A stretch of DNA of 64,000 bases from Zymoseptoria tritici IPO323 (GCF_000219625.1 NC_018216.1:1-64000); one strand, 5' to 3'. Shown: positions 1-10,857, counted from the first letter of the stretch. The notes: generated from the letters alone by a model not told the origin. A program made the numbers and translations.

Positions 1-162
1 CCCTAACCCTAACCCTAACCCTAACCCTAACCCTAACCCTAACCCTAACCCTAACCCTAACCCTAACCCTAACCCTAACCCTAACCCTAACCCTAACCCT
101 AACCCTAACCCTAACCCTAACCCTAACCCTAACCCTAACCCTCACCCTCACCCTCACCCTCA
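1..162. repeat. Terminal telomere repeat array
   Basis: Twenty-three uninterrupted CCCTAA units (1-138) are followed by four CCCTCA variant units (139-162), then GC-rich CCGCCGCGCGC sequence. This is the C-rich strand of the TTAGGG telomere, so base 1 is at or near a chromosome end and the chromosome interior lies to the right. The variant units on the centromere side are what is expected of the old base of a telomere that is not renewed by telomerase. Confidence 0.98.
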
Positions 163-960
163 CCGCCGCGCGCTTACGCGCGCGCCTAACCCTACGACTT
201 TAACCTACTCTAAACTCTACTACTAATACGTCTTAACCCTAACTCGTACTTTTACCTATTTAACGGGTTACGCTTCGCGTCGATTTTATTAAATCTATTA
301 ACCCTAATACTATTACCTATTTAACGGGTTACGCTTTACGTCGACTTAATTAAACCTATTAACCGGGTTAGCGCTACGCGGATTCGGGTTCTACCCTATC
401 TACTTCTATATCTTTGTTCTATTTACTAATATTCTTATTATATAGGTTACGCTTTATATTTACCTTAGTTAATTAATTTATCTCTATATTATAGCTCTAA
501 GTAGTCTAAGAAGAATAAGAAATAGTATATACTCTATATTATATCTATACTCTAGAACTACTAGCTAAAGTATATTATATATATAAGCTATACTTAAAGT
601 ATTAATCTATTAGGTTCTCGGCTTTTATATTATATATAATAGAGCCCTAATATATAATACTCTATACTTCTAGGCGCCTATACTATATACTATATATTTA
701 GAGACCTTTATAGTATATAGTTCTAAGCTACTATAGTATATCTAGATACTAGTATACTCTAAACCGCTATACTCTATATTCTATACTCTATACTTTAGGA
801 CCGCTATGCTATATACTTAGAAACCGCTATATCTTATATCTCTAGACTACTATACTATATACTTAGAAACCGCTATATCTTATATCTCTAGACCGCTATA
901 TCTTATATTCTAAAACCGCTATACTATATACTTAGAAATAGAATAGACTATATAAACCTT
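163..960. repeat. Degenerate AT-rich subtelomeric repeats
   Basis: There is no gene here. Two copies of a 61-bp motif containing TACCTATTTAACGGGTTACG start near 253 and 314. From about 790 to 945 a short motif (ACCGCTATA followed by TATATACTTAGAA or TTATATCTCTAGA) recurs in a degenerate tandem array. CpA and TpG are almost absent, as in the rest of the first 7 kb. Confidence 0.6.
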
Positions 961-1103
961 TAGTTTTCGTCTTACTCTTCTCTTCCTTTTCTTAACCTTC
1001 TCTCTTATATTATCTACTCTATTACTACCTTTTATACTCTTTACTACTACTACCTTATATACTCTTTACTACTACTACCTCTTATACTCTTTATTACTAC
1101 TAG
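961..1103 (+). promoter_or_regulatory. Pyrimidine-rich leader of the telomere-proximal gene
   Basis: The 140 bp before the ATG at 1104 are a C/T-rich tract containing about three imperfect copies of TATACTCTTTACTACTACTACC. Pyrimidine-rich stretches just upstream of the start are common in fungal promoters. The assignment rests only on composition and position. Confidence 0.3.
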
Positions 1104-4100
1104 ATGTCTTCTACTACTAGTAGTATCTATTATAAGAATATAGAGAGAATTAGGCCTCTTACTATAGAAGAATTTAATAAACTACTAGAGGATAATAGGC
1201 CTTATACTAAGGAGACCTTTAAAGCTATTACTCCTAGTAGTATAGAGTCCTTAGAAGGGTTACCGCTAGACTATAATCCGGATCTAAAGCTATTAATTTG
1301 CTCGGAGTGTTCTACTACTCTTAATAAGGATATTAATAATATAGTAAAACATTTAAAGGTAAGTATAGTCTAGAGAGTATATTAGAAAGCCTACTAACTA
1401 TATATAATAGGGACATTCGAATAAGAATAATAAGGAGACTAGAGAATACTATAACTCTACCTCTATTCTAGATTTAATTAAGAGCTTTATAGAGGGTAAA
1501 GATATACTTATTAAAGACGAAAAGAATTCTAAGGAGGTACTTAGTAATATAAGTTATAATACCTACTACTATCCTAACTTAGAGCTAAACTTAGACGGAT
1601 ATAAATGCCGACTTTGTCTCTATCTTAATCCGAGCGCTAAAGAAGTACGAAGACATCTAAATAAAAAACATAACTATAAAAGTACGACTACTCTTAACCC
1701 TAACGTTCTAAGAGAGGTTCCTATTATATCTATTAAAGGATTCAAGGATAATCTAAAGTATAGGTTTATACCTAAGTTTATTAAAGAGAATAGTAATACC
1801 TATACTAGTAGTATATCTAATACGGATCTAAATCTAGATACGTATAAAGACGTCTTTAGTAGTATAAAGAAGGATACGCTTTCTAACGCGCCTAAGGAAT
1901 CTAATATAAATAGAGAGGAGGAGTTTTTTAATAGAAGTACCTACTACTTCCGATATCTAGAGGATAAGGACCTAGAACTACTTCTAAATACGATAGATCC
2001 TAATATCTTTCTTAAGAATAGGCTACTAGCCTTTATCTATTATACAACTATAAATCTAGGCTTAGAAACCTTTAGTTCTATCGAAGATCTCTCTATAAAT
2101 ACTAGAAAGGCTCTTAATAACTATAACCCGGGAAATAATAATCTAGAAGTAAAAGCCTTTAAAGAGCTCGATATAGCTACGAGAAAGTCTTACCTTAAGC
2201 CTATCGCTACCTTCTTCGTCTATCTCTATACTATATATCGAGAGCCGGAAGCCTACTACTCTAAGCCTACTATAGAGTCTTCTCTTAGTAGTCTTTTATT
2301 TAAAGTATCTACTATTAGTACGTATTTAATAGAGGATAGTAATAGAGCTAAAGAAGATCTAAAGAGAGTTTTATTAGAGACTCTAGATTATCTTCTTACT
2401 CTAGGGATAGATATAGTATTCTACGAGAATAGTAGTTTTAATAATCCTTTAATAACCTATTTGATTATAGCGAGCTTAGATCCGGCTAAGATCCTAGCTC
2501 TAGAAGATAAGAATACTATTATATTTAGAAAGACGACTTCGGTACAATCTCTATTATCTAAGTTAATCTACTCTAGCCGCCTATTTACTTTAAAGTATTT
2601 AGTACTTCTAAGTACTACTACTACTAAAGTAGATAACGCCTTAAAGTTTATCGAGTCTAGATTAACTATAAATGCTAGTAACTACTTTACGGAGTACTAT
2701 AGCCTTCGGATTAAGCTAAAGTATTATAATTATAATAAGATTAGTAGCTATAAGCCTATAGACGATATAGATCCGGATACTTTAGCTATAGATAATATTA
2801 AAATTAATATAAATACGCTACGGACCTTATTTATAAAATCCTTAGAAGATCTAGAGGATCTATTCTTTAAGGACATTATACTATTTAATAAGGAGGAGGA
2901 AAATATAATAGACCTAGATCTAAGTAAAGTTCTCGATCGAAAAGATAATAATACGCCTTTAGAGGATCTAACGAGCTCTAAGTACCTAGTAAAATATAAG
3001 GATATTCTTATTAAGAAGTTTATAAATAAAGACCTCTTACTAGATCCTACTCTAGGTAGTAAGGCGAATATTAAAGACGGTATTCTAAGCTACTTTAAAA
3101 AGATCTATAACTTCTTAGTATCTTTAGCGCTAAATATCTACTTACTATCGAGTAGTCCCTTAAGAGGGAAAGCGGTTATTCTACTTAAGTTTCGAAATAC
3201 TAGTCTAGGATCCCTACGAGATATCTTCCTCGATAAGAGTAATAATTTAATAGCTTTAGATACGAGTAACCTCGATAAGAACCGGGACTCTACTACCCTA
3301 AATACTAATACTATTCGGTTTCTACCTATACGCCTAACGAGGATAATAGTCTACTATATTACTTTTATTATTCCGCTAATAGAGTATCTACGGATTAACT
3401 ATCTAGACGTTACAACCCTAGAAACAAAGCTTTTCTTTAAGCTTTATAATAAGAATATTACGAGCCTTACTCTAAGTAAAGCTCTAAAGGATATAACTAA
3501 AAAGTACTTTAATAAAGGAATTGGTATTAAAGAGTATAGACATTTAATAACCTATATAATTAAAGAGCGTATACTAGTAGAGAGGCCGGAGCTATTAAGC
3601 CCTCGATCGAATAAAACGGCTATAAAATTAAGTAATCGAGAACAATCTAATATCGAGGATATACTAGCGGGACATTCTACTAAAGTAGCGAATCTAAACT
3701 ACGCTAGAGAAACAAACTACTTTAGTAATAAGACTAGAGATACTACGAACCGAAGCCTAGCTTTCTCTAAGCTATACTTTAACTACTTTAATTTACTAGA
3801 GGATAAATCGATAAGAGAGATCTTAAAAGATAAAGTAGAGTATATCTCTCGAGTAAAAAGCTATAAGACGACTAGTAATAAAGAGGATAGTACTACCTCT
3901 TCTTCGATATCTTCTATCGACTCTAGTAGTCTTAACCTAAGTAATAATTCGGATAATAAAACGCTTACTATTCCTAAGGTACTCGAGTCCTCTAAAGATA
4001 ATCTAAGCAACCCTAGCTCGGATTCTAATATATCTTTTACCTTTAAGAATACGTTTAGTAGTCCTAAGACTCTCTTAACGGAAGAAAATACCCGGAGAAA

Positions 4101-4626
4101 TCGACTTACTCCTAAAGCTCTTCGTCTACTTAATAATAAAGTCTATAGCCCTTCGAAAGAAATCCTTATTAAAGATTATATAACGACTATTAATACTAAA
4201 GTAGAAAGTAATCCGGTACTAAAGAAAGATAGTAATAAAGGAAAGGCTCCTATTATCTTAAGTAGTAATAGTAGTAGTAGCTCTTATAAAAGCTCTAGTA
4301 GCGTCTCCTCTAACGATATTAAACTTAAGCTAAAACCTACTAGCTCTAAAGCTATAGTAAAGAAACGGTCGAGCTCTAAGGCTATAGAAGATATAGATAT
4401 TCCTACTATTAATATCGAAAAGAACTCGAGTAGTAACTCTAAGGATAAAGAAGATAATAAAGCTATAAGCCGCTCTATATCTAAGGGATCTAAGCGCTCG
4501 TTTAGTAATAGAAGTAGTAGTAACGACGATAATAAGGGATCTTCTAATCCTCCTATAGCTAAAAAGGGTAGAGGTAGGCCTAAGAAGATTAAGACTAATA
4601 AGAGGGGACGGCCGAAAAAGATATAG
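1104..4626 (+). CDS. Zinc-finger / tyrosine-recombinase-like / AT-hook protein
   Basis: Exons are 1104-1358 and 1411-4626. The intron 1359-1410 has donor GTAAGT, a CTAAC branch motif and acceptor TAG, and the phases close to give 1156 aa. Finger 1 has C66, C69, H83 and H87, with the second His pair completed across the splice. Finger 2 has C151, C154, H167 and H172. A central region resembles tyrosine recombinases: SPLRG with R670, RHL with H796, and AGHSTKVANLNY with H840 and Y849. A Ser/Asn/Lys-rich linker leads to two C-terminal AT-hooks (GRGRPKK, KRGRPKK). The finger plus recombinase-like layout recalls OrsD-type (DUF3505) proteins and the non-helicase part of fungal telomere-linked helicases, and more distantly Cryptons; that likeness is from memory. 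The function is unknown; a DNA-binding integrase-like role at chromosome ends is inference. It contains one Met, no Trp, two Gln, four Cys (all finger ligands) and six His (four ligands, two in the recombinase motif). Codon 436 is TTG, not a start. Confidence 0.75.
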
Positions 4627-4943
4627 AGTTATTAGAAAGCTAGAGGCTTAGGGTATATTTATATAGAAGATCTATATACTTCTTACTTCTTCTTTAGTAG
4701 TACTATCCTTCCTAACTCTTTCTTAGTAGTATATTCCTAACTCTAAATACTAGGAACTCTATAGCTAAAACCGAATAAATAATCTAGATTCTTAGAACTA
4801 GAGTAAATAACCCTAAGCTAATTATAATTTATCTAGACTTATCCTACCTTTTTAAGGTTCTAATAGTATTTAGGTACGCTAGAAAAATAGTAGCTAGTCC
4901 TTAGTAGATCTAATAAGCTCTAGATAATATATTAAAGGAGGTC
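4627..4943. repeat. AT-rich spacer with a partial satellite unit
   Basis: No gene is visible. From about 4800 to 4935 the sequence matches the left part of the 160-bp satellite unit (AGCTAGTCCTTAGTAGATC, then AATAAGCTCTAGATAAT). This shows that the satellite once continued across the inserted block that follows. Confidence 0.55.
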
Positions 4944-5241
4944 TGTACGTAGGGGCGGAATAACCGGATTTTACGCTTCTTCGTAAGACTTCATCCTGTT
5001 TATTTACGCTAGACTGGCCCTTACGCTTAGTTTACCCGCCCACCGTCCCTTAAGGACGTATATATATAGATACATATATAGTGTACGTATACGTTGTTTA
5101 GGCCTTATTATAGAGCCTACTAACTACCGAGCCTATACTTTACGCCAACGGAGGCCTCTGATTAGCTCGGTTAGCCGGCGACCTCTGTACCTTAGTTCAG
5201 CCCCCCAAACCCTCTCTCTCTATAAAGGCTAGTAACGGACA
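4944..5241. mobile_element. Candidate solo LTR inside the satellite
   Basis: A GC-richer 298-bp block begins TGT and ends ACA, with short inverted ends TCTGT...ACAGA. It contains a TATA-like CTATAAAGG near 5220. It splits a satellite unit: the left half ends near 4935 and the right half resumes near 5245 at the corresponding position. I could not find a clean 5-bp target duplication, so solo LTR is the best guess rather than proven. RIP may have changed the flanks. Confidence 0.35.
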
Positions 5242-5244
5242 GAC

Positions 5245-6990
5245 TATAACTTATTCCTCTCTAAATCTCTTAATAATTTATTCTAAGCTCTATAGAATTT
5301 CTACGGCCTAGCTACTATTTTTTATAGATTATAGGCTAGCTATATAGTCCTATAAAAACCTAACTACCTCTATAGTAAATCTAATAAGCTCTAGAGAATT
5401 ACTTAGTACTATCTTAGATCCGGATTTCTTACTAATTTATTTTAGGATATATAGAATTTCTACTACCTAAATACTATTTTTAGTAGAGTATAGGGTATCT
5501 ATATAGCCCTATAAAAATAATAGCTAGTTCCTAGTAAATCTAAAAAGCTCTAAAGAATTTCTTAGGCTCTATCTACCTTAAGACCTACTTACCGATTTAT
5601 TATAGGCGCTATAGAGTTTCTACTACTTAGCTACTATTTTATATAGCCTTTTTAGTATCTATATAGCCCTAGAAAAATAATAACTAGTCCGTAGTAAATC
5701 TAAGAAGCTCTAGATAATTTACTTATACCTTATCTCCTTAAGAATCCCTTAACGATTTCTTTTAAGCTCTATAGATTTTCTACTACTTAGCTACTATTTT
5801 CTTTAGCTCTCCTAGCATCTATATAGCCCTAGAAAAATATTAACTAAGCCCTAGTAAATCTAATAAGCGCTTAAGAATTTCCTTAACTCTAGGCTCTATC
5901 CGAATTTCTTACCGATTTATTTTAGGCTCTATAGAATTTCTACTACCTAGCTACTATTTTCTATAGTTTTCTTAGTATCTATATAGCCTTACTAAAATAG
6001 TAGCTAGTCCGTAGTAAATCTAATTAGCTCTAGGTAATTAGCTTATAACTTATCTCCCTTAGAATTTATATACGATTTCTTTTAAGCTCTATTAAATTTC
6101 TATTACTAAACTACTATTTTTATAGCCTTCCTAGGGTCTATATAGTCTTAAAAAAATAGTAGATAGTCCGTAGTAAATCTAATAGGCTCTAGATAATTTC
6201 CTTATAACTTATCTTCTTAAGAAGTACTTAATAATTTATTTTAGGCTCTATAGAATTTCTATACCCTGGCTACGATTTTTAATAGCTTCCTTAGTATCTA
6301 TATAGCCCTAGAAAAATAATAGCTAGTCCTTAGTAAATCTAATAAGCTATAAAGAATTTCCTTAACTCTAGGCTATATCTAAATTTCTCGCCGATTTATT
6401 TTAGGCTCCCTAGAGTTTCTATTACCCGGCTACTATATTCTATAGCTTTCTTAGTATTCCTATAGCCTTAAGAAAATAATAGCTAGTCCGTAGTAAGTCT
6501 ACTAAGCTCTAGATAATTTACTTATAACTTATCCCTTTAAGGGTTACTCGATAATTTTTTTCCGCTCTATAGAATTTCTATTACCCGGCTATTATTTTTA
6601 ATAGCTTTCTTAGTCTTAATATAGCGCTAGAAAAATTATAGCTAGTCCTTAGTAATTCTTATTAGCTCTAAAGAATTTACTTTATCCTAATCTATATATA
6701 TATCTCTACTAATTTATTTTAGGCGTTTTAGAATTTCTACTACCTAACTATTATTTTTTATAGCTTCCTACCTATTAGTATAATCTTCGAAAAATAGTAG
6801 CTAGTCCTTAGTAAATCTCCTAAGCTCTAAAGAATTTTATTAATACTAATCTCTCCTAATATTACCGACCGATTTATTTTAGGCTCTCTAGAATTTCTAT
6901 TACCTATCTACTATTTTTTATAGCCTTCTTAGTATCTATAGAGCCTAGGAAAAATAGTCGTTAGTCTCTAGTAATTCTTATAGTAAAGAT
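5245..6990. repeat. 160-bp satellite array, 11 units
   Basis: The landmark GAATTTCTA (and variants) recurs at 5295, 5454, 5614, 5774, 5934, 6094, 6253, 6413, 6572, 6731 and 6891, so the spacing is 159-160 bp throughout. Each unit also carries ATAATAGCTAGTCC, AGTAAATCTAATAAGCTC and GATTTATTTTAGGC variants. Units differ by many substitutions but hardly by length. All units are RIP-like in composition and have no coding potential. Confidence 0.9.
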
Positions 6991-7450
6991 AAAAATAGTA
7001 GTAGTTTACTCCTATCTATCTTCTAATATTTTCTTAGTATTATATAAGTAGTTTTTATACTTTTAACGTACTTTTAACTCTATATAGTATAGGAGAAGGC
7101 TACTATTAATTCTAATAAGCTTATATATTAACTATAAGGTACTAAAAAAGGTTAGTTACGTAGATATCTACTCTTAATTTTTCTAGGCTCTAATCTTTTT
7201 TTCTAGCCCTCGTTCTAATTTTCTTCTCTTTCTTAAAGTATTCTAATTATAAGAAAAATACTAGCTAAGGGTTCTAAATTATAGTAAGCTCTAGAAAATT
7301 ATATCTAGAATACCGATTATCTTAAAATAATTTTAGCTTCCCGAAGAGAGTACTTTTTCGACGTCTCTTATTTTTTCCTTAATCTATAAGCCTTAAGGGC
7401 TTATAGAAAAATCCCCGAAGCCCTCTCGAACGACTCGTCGCTTCGCGAAA
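6991..7450. other. AT-rich tail and boundary to the GC-rich block
   Basis: No gene is visible. Sequence as AT-rich as the satellite continues to about 7400, then switches abruptly to GC-rich sequence. Confidence 0.5.
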
Positions 7451-7458
7451 AATCGCCT

Positions 7459-7503
7459 TATAGCTCCGCTCGGGTCGACTTCGTCGACCCGAGCTACGCT
7501 ATA
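7459..7503. repeat. Inverted repeat (hairpin) at the AT/GC boundary
   Basis: Two 21-nt arms (7459-7479 and 7483-7503) flank a 3-nt loop, TTC. The inner 12 bp, including CTCGGGTCGAC / GTCGACCCGAG, are perfect and the outer part has three mismatches. The hairpin lies where composition changes, so it may mark the edge of a mobile unit. Confidence 0.6.
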
Positions 7504-7884
7504 AGTAGGGATCTGTCCTACATCCAGCACACCATCCCGCTTCCCGTCTTTGTTGCCTGGGTCCATCTCATCTGTCGAGTGCGGCCGGAGATTGCGCCGA
7601 CGGCCGAGCGACTCCAGAGGTGGAGGTACTACGACCGCGCGCGAACCGCCGCGAAACCGTACGTGGCGAACCTGCGGCTCGAGATGCGCGGGTATCGCGA
7701 GCTGTCGCCAACGCAGCAGTTTGAATTCTCGGGCAGCGAGGACGGCGGGCCGCGGACGTGCGATCCGAGTGTCCTGTCGCAGCCCAGCGATGCGGTGACC
7801 GACGTCGACTGGGGTTCGTCGTTTTCGACCTTTCTGAACGACGAGGACGTAGGCGGAAGGGCTACGGAGGGACAGGATAGTTGA
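7483..7884 (+). pseudogene. Open reading remnant of unknown origin
   Basis: A GC-rich frame is open from the hairpin to a stop at 7882-7884, with its first ATG at 7579. The predicted peptide contains PVFVAWVHLICRVRPEI and RYYDRARTAAKPYVANLRL and ends in an acidic tail. It looks like the C-terminal end of a larger, probably transposon-borne protein whose upstream part is missing or lies in the RIP-damaged zone. I do not recognise the family. The overlapping minus-strand frame is judged a shadow. Confidence 0.25.
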
Positions 7885-7990
7885 GAGGAAGCGCGGAGGA
7901 GATGAGGTCCAGCGAGTTATCCAAGTATAGATTCGATCCAGACCTGTCCGGCTCCTCTGATTCGTCGACCGCAAACTCTGAGCCCCACGT

Positions 7991-8008
7991 CTTGGTCAAT
8001 TGACCAAG
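7991..8008. repeat. 18-bp perfect palindrome, copy 1
   Basis: CTTGGTCAATTGACCAAG is its own reverse complement. It recurs perfectly at 8108-8125 in the same tandem unit, and in mutated form at 9668-9685, 9784-9801 and 10272-10289. It is nearly always followed by GTAGGTCCGT or GTGGGTCCGT. Confidence 0.9.
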
Positions 8009-8107
8009 GTAGGTCCGTATCCGGTCGCGTGGACGAATCGGCCGCGACGGGAGGGCCGCTGCGTCCTCCCCTGCCCATTGGCTGGCCGCAAACTCTAAGC
8101 CCTACGT

Positions 8108-8125
8108 CTTGGTCAATTGACCAAG
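8108..8125. repeat. 18-bp perfect palindrome, copy 2
   Basis: This second exact copy of CTTGGTCAATTGACCAAG lies 117 bp from the first, in a duplicated context (GCAAACTCTRAGCCCYACGT before it). Confidence 0.9.
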
Positions 8126-8475
8126 GTAGGTCCGTGCCTAGTCACGTAGGCCCAGAAGCGCACTGCTGAACTGTCCCACCCGGACTCCTCCCTCCCTGCT
8201 ACGACCTCCTCCGCGGTAACTACCTCTATCTCCTACACGGCGAACTCCTCCGTCTCGTCCGCTTCGACGCGGATTTCGTTGAATCCGAGTCTGCTCGAGG
8301 GTAAAACAAGCTCTTATAGATACGACATAGAAGATTTTGAATAGATAGTTCTTCTCGTAATTGCCCGGTCTCGGAGCCTGTCTTTGTTGCGAAAGAAACT
8401 GTTATAAGGTTCAGAAGTAAGGTTTTCGAAGTATGCGACGAGCGTCGGATTCGTCTTGCTGCCCCGACTTGCCGG

Positions 8476-9465
8476 CAGTAAGCTTGTTGTATTGGATTGT
8501 ATTGTATATAAGGGTAGTGACAATACAATACAACATGTATCTTAGCAATATATAGTAGATATCCACTGTATACAACACTCTTAGACCTTATTGTCCACTA
8601 CTGTTGCTTGTGAGTCTCCTTAAGCAGTGCAAAAGGTTGTAAAGCCGGCTGTTGTATCGCTTATAAATGAGCTTGTTGTCTGACCATCTATAGACTTCTT
8701 AATGTCCTCGTCGTCGTTAAATGCTAGTGTTGTTGCTCCGGCTCTTGTTGTCTTAATTGGAGGTCTATATGCACTGCGAAGGAACGTATAAGCCTCGATA
8801 ATATCGCTATAGAGCTATGAACGGCGGTAGTCAATTATATCTCTGCCGGAGCTGAATAAGCGCTTAGGGTTGTCGCTTATAAGGGGGACTAAAAGGCAGT
8901 CGAGTGCCATTCGTGAGAGGCATAGCCACTAACGGCGACGAGCCATCCACTAAGCAATAGCGTCGAATAGTAGTGTGTGTTCGCACAACGAGTGTATTTA
9001 GTGCCCTTAATCTTAAAGGAGTCCGGCTGAAGGGCCTTGTCGAATATAGCGCTGCTCTTACAGAGCGTAACATAGTCGGAGGTGCGATCCTTGCGTGGTA
9101 GCAGTTGCCAGCCTGCTGTCGAGGGTGTTAAGGCTGAAGATAAGGCTATGTTGATGGCAATGGTGTTGTTACAATGGTCATAAGAGCGGTGGATTAATAG
9201 CTAACTTCTTAGGTGCAGACTCTGTTCATGCAGTGCAACAACACCGGCGTAGACTCCGAATATACCTCTGAAAACACTACCTCCGAATACACTACTATAA
9301 ACATGGCCCTTAAAACCATGCCTACTATTACCGGATACAGCTGTATTGTATCTAGCCGTACAGCACGACAATACAATACACCAGCCTTAAGGTAAGGATC
9401 TACGACAGCTGTATATACGACAATACAATATAATACAACAAGGATACAATACAACAAGCTTACTG
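8476..9465. mobile_element. Non-autonomous hAT-type transposon
   Basis: The 990-bp element starts CAGTAAGCTTGTTGTATTG and ends with the exact reverse complement, giving 19-bp terminal inverted repeats. It is flanked on both sides by the 8-bp duplication CTTGCCGG (8468-8475 and 9466-9473). An 8-bp duplication with CA-starting inverted repeats is diagnostic of hAT elements. The matching uninterrupted site is present in the next tandem unit near 10128-10140. Subterminal CAATACAATACAAC-type motifs are repeated at both ends. I see no transposase frame, so it would need one supplied in trans. Confidence 0.88.
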
Positions 9466-10532
9466 CTTGCCGGCAGACCCTTTACGAAGGATTTTCGGGT
9501 TTCGACTACAACTAACAACACCCGAGCAAGACATAGTACTGCCGCGGAAGAGGATGGTGAAGAGGAAGCGCGGAGGAGATGAGGTCTAGCGAGTTATCCA
9601 AGTATAGATTCGATCCAGACCTGTCCGGCTCCTCTGATTCGTCGACTGCAAACTCTGAGCCCTACGTCTTGGTTAATTAACTAAGGTGGGTCCGTGTCTG
9701 GTCGTATGGACGAATCGGCCGCGACGGGAGGGCCGCTACGTCCTCCCCTGCCTATTGGCTGGCCGCAAACTCTAAGCCCCACGTCTTAGTTAATTGACCA
9801 AGGTGGGTCCGTGCCCGGTCACGTGGACATAGAAGCGCACTGCTGAACTTTCCTACCCGGACTCCTCCCTCTCTGCTACGACCTCGCCGTCTCCTCCGCT
9901 CCGAACTCCTCTATCTCCTGGACTCTAACGTAGATTTCGTGCAATCCAAATCTGCTAGCGGGCGAATAAAGATCTAATATATACGATATCAAAGATTGAA
10001 AACAGACAATTCTTCTTGTTATAACCCGCACTCGGAGCTTGTATTAGTTTCGAAAGAACCCGTCGTGAGGTTAAGAAGTTAGGTTCTAAAAGTATACGAC
10101 GAGCCTCGAATTCGTCTGTTCGCCCCAACTGGTCGGCAGACCCTTAAGAAGGATTTTCGATAGTTAAGAGGAAGCGCGAAGGAGACGAGGTCCAGCGAGT
10201 TATCGAAAGAGCCCTGCTCCAGACCCGTCCGGCTCCTCTAATTAGTCGACCGCAAACTCTAAGCCCTACGCCTTGGTCAATTGACTAAGGAGGGTCTATG
10301 TCCGGTCGCTGGGACCAATTAGCGCACTGCTGAACTTCCCGCTAAGACTCCTCCCTCTCTGCTACAACCTCGCCGTCTCCTCCGCTAGGATTGCCTCTAT
10401 AGCCTGCACTACGAACTGCTCTACCTCCTCCGCCTAAACGCGGATTGTATCGCTTTCCGGAGCTATAGCTGAAGTCTACCCTTCTCACGATATAGACGAT
10501 GCTAGGGCAGGCTGGCTACGGATTACGGGTGT

Positions 10533-10848
10533 AGGCGGATTTCTCGCCCAATGCCGGGATGGGCGGATTTCCAGCCCACCTTGCTGCTAGGCGGATTTCT
10601 CGCCTAATGCCGGGATGGGTGGATTTCCAGCCTACCTTGCTGCTAGGCGGATTTCTCGCCTAATGCCGGGATAGGTGGATTTCCAGCCCACCTTGCTGCT
10701 AGGCGGATTTCTCGCCTAATGCCGGGATGGGCGGATTTCCAGCCTACCTTGGCGCTGGGCGGATTTCTCGCCTAATGCCGGGATGGGTGGATTTCCAGCC
10801 TACCTTGCCGCTAGGCGGATTTTCCGCCTAATGCCGGGATAGGCGGCC
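10533..10848. repeat. 56-bp minisatellite, block 1
   Basis: The landmark ATGCCGGGAT recurs at 10551, 10607, 10663, 10719, 10775 and 10831, exactly 56 bp apart. Each unit contains two related halves built on GGCGGATTTCTCGCC and GGCGGATTTCCAGCC. Confidence 0.92.
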
Positions 10849-10857
10849 TCCGCCTAA

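Larger units (their letters stand above)
7885..10480. repeat. Three tandem ~600-bp subtelomeric units
   Basis: Units start at GAGGAAGCGCGGAGGAG near 7885, 9562 and (as GAGGAAGCGCGAAGGAG) 10168. They share long blocks such as CAGCGAGTTATC, CCGCAAACTCT and GCGCACTGCTGAAC. The spacing between units 2 and 3 is 606 bp. Units 1 and 2 are about 680 bp apart once the 998 bp of inserted element plus duplication is removed. Unit 3 is shortened internally. No coding frame is conserved between the copies. Differences between copies are mostly C/T and G/A, as expected of RIP. Confidence 0.8.

Noticed and set aside
2461..4626. A separate 721-aa gene starting at 2461
   Set aside because: Codon 2461 is TTG, and the same frame is open back to 1411, where a consensus intron joins it to the ATG exon at 1104.
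7393..7974. Minus-strand 193-aa frame
   Set aside because: It overlaps the better plus-strand remnant, spans the hairpin and repeat edge, and shows no domain; Arg-rich composition reflects GC-rich antisense.
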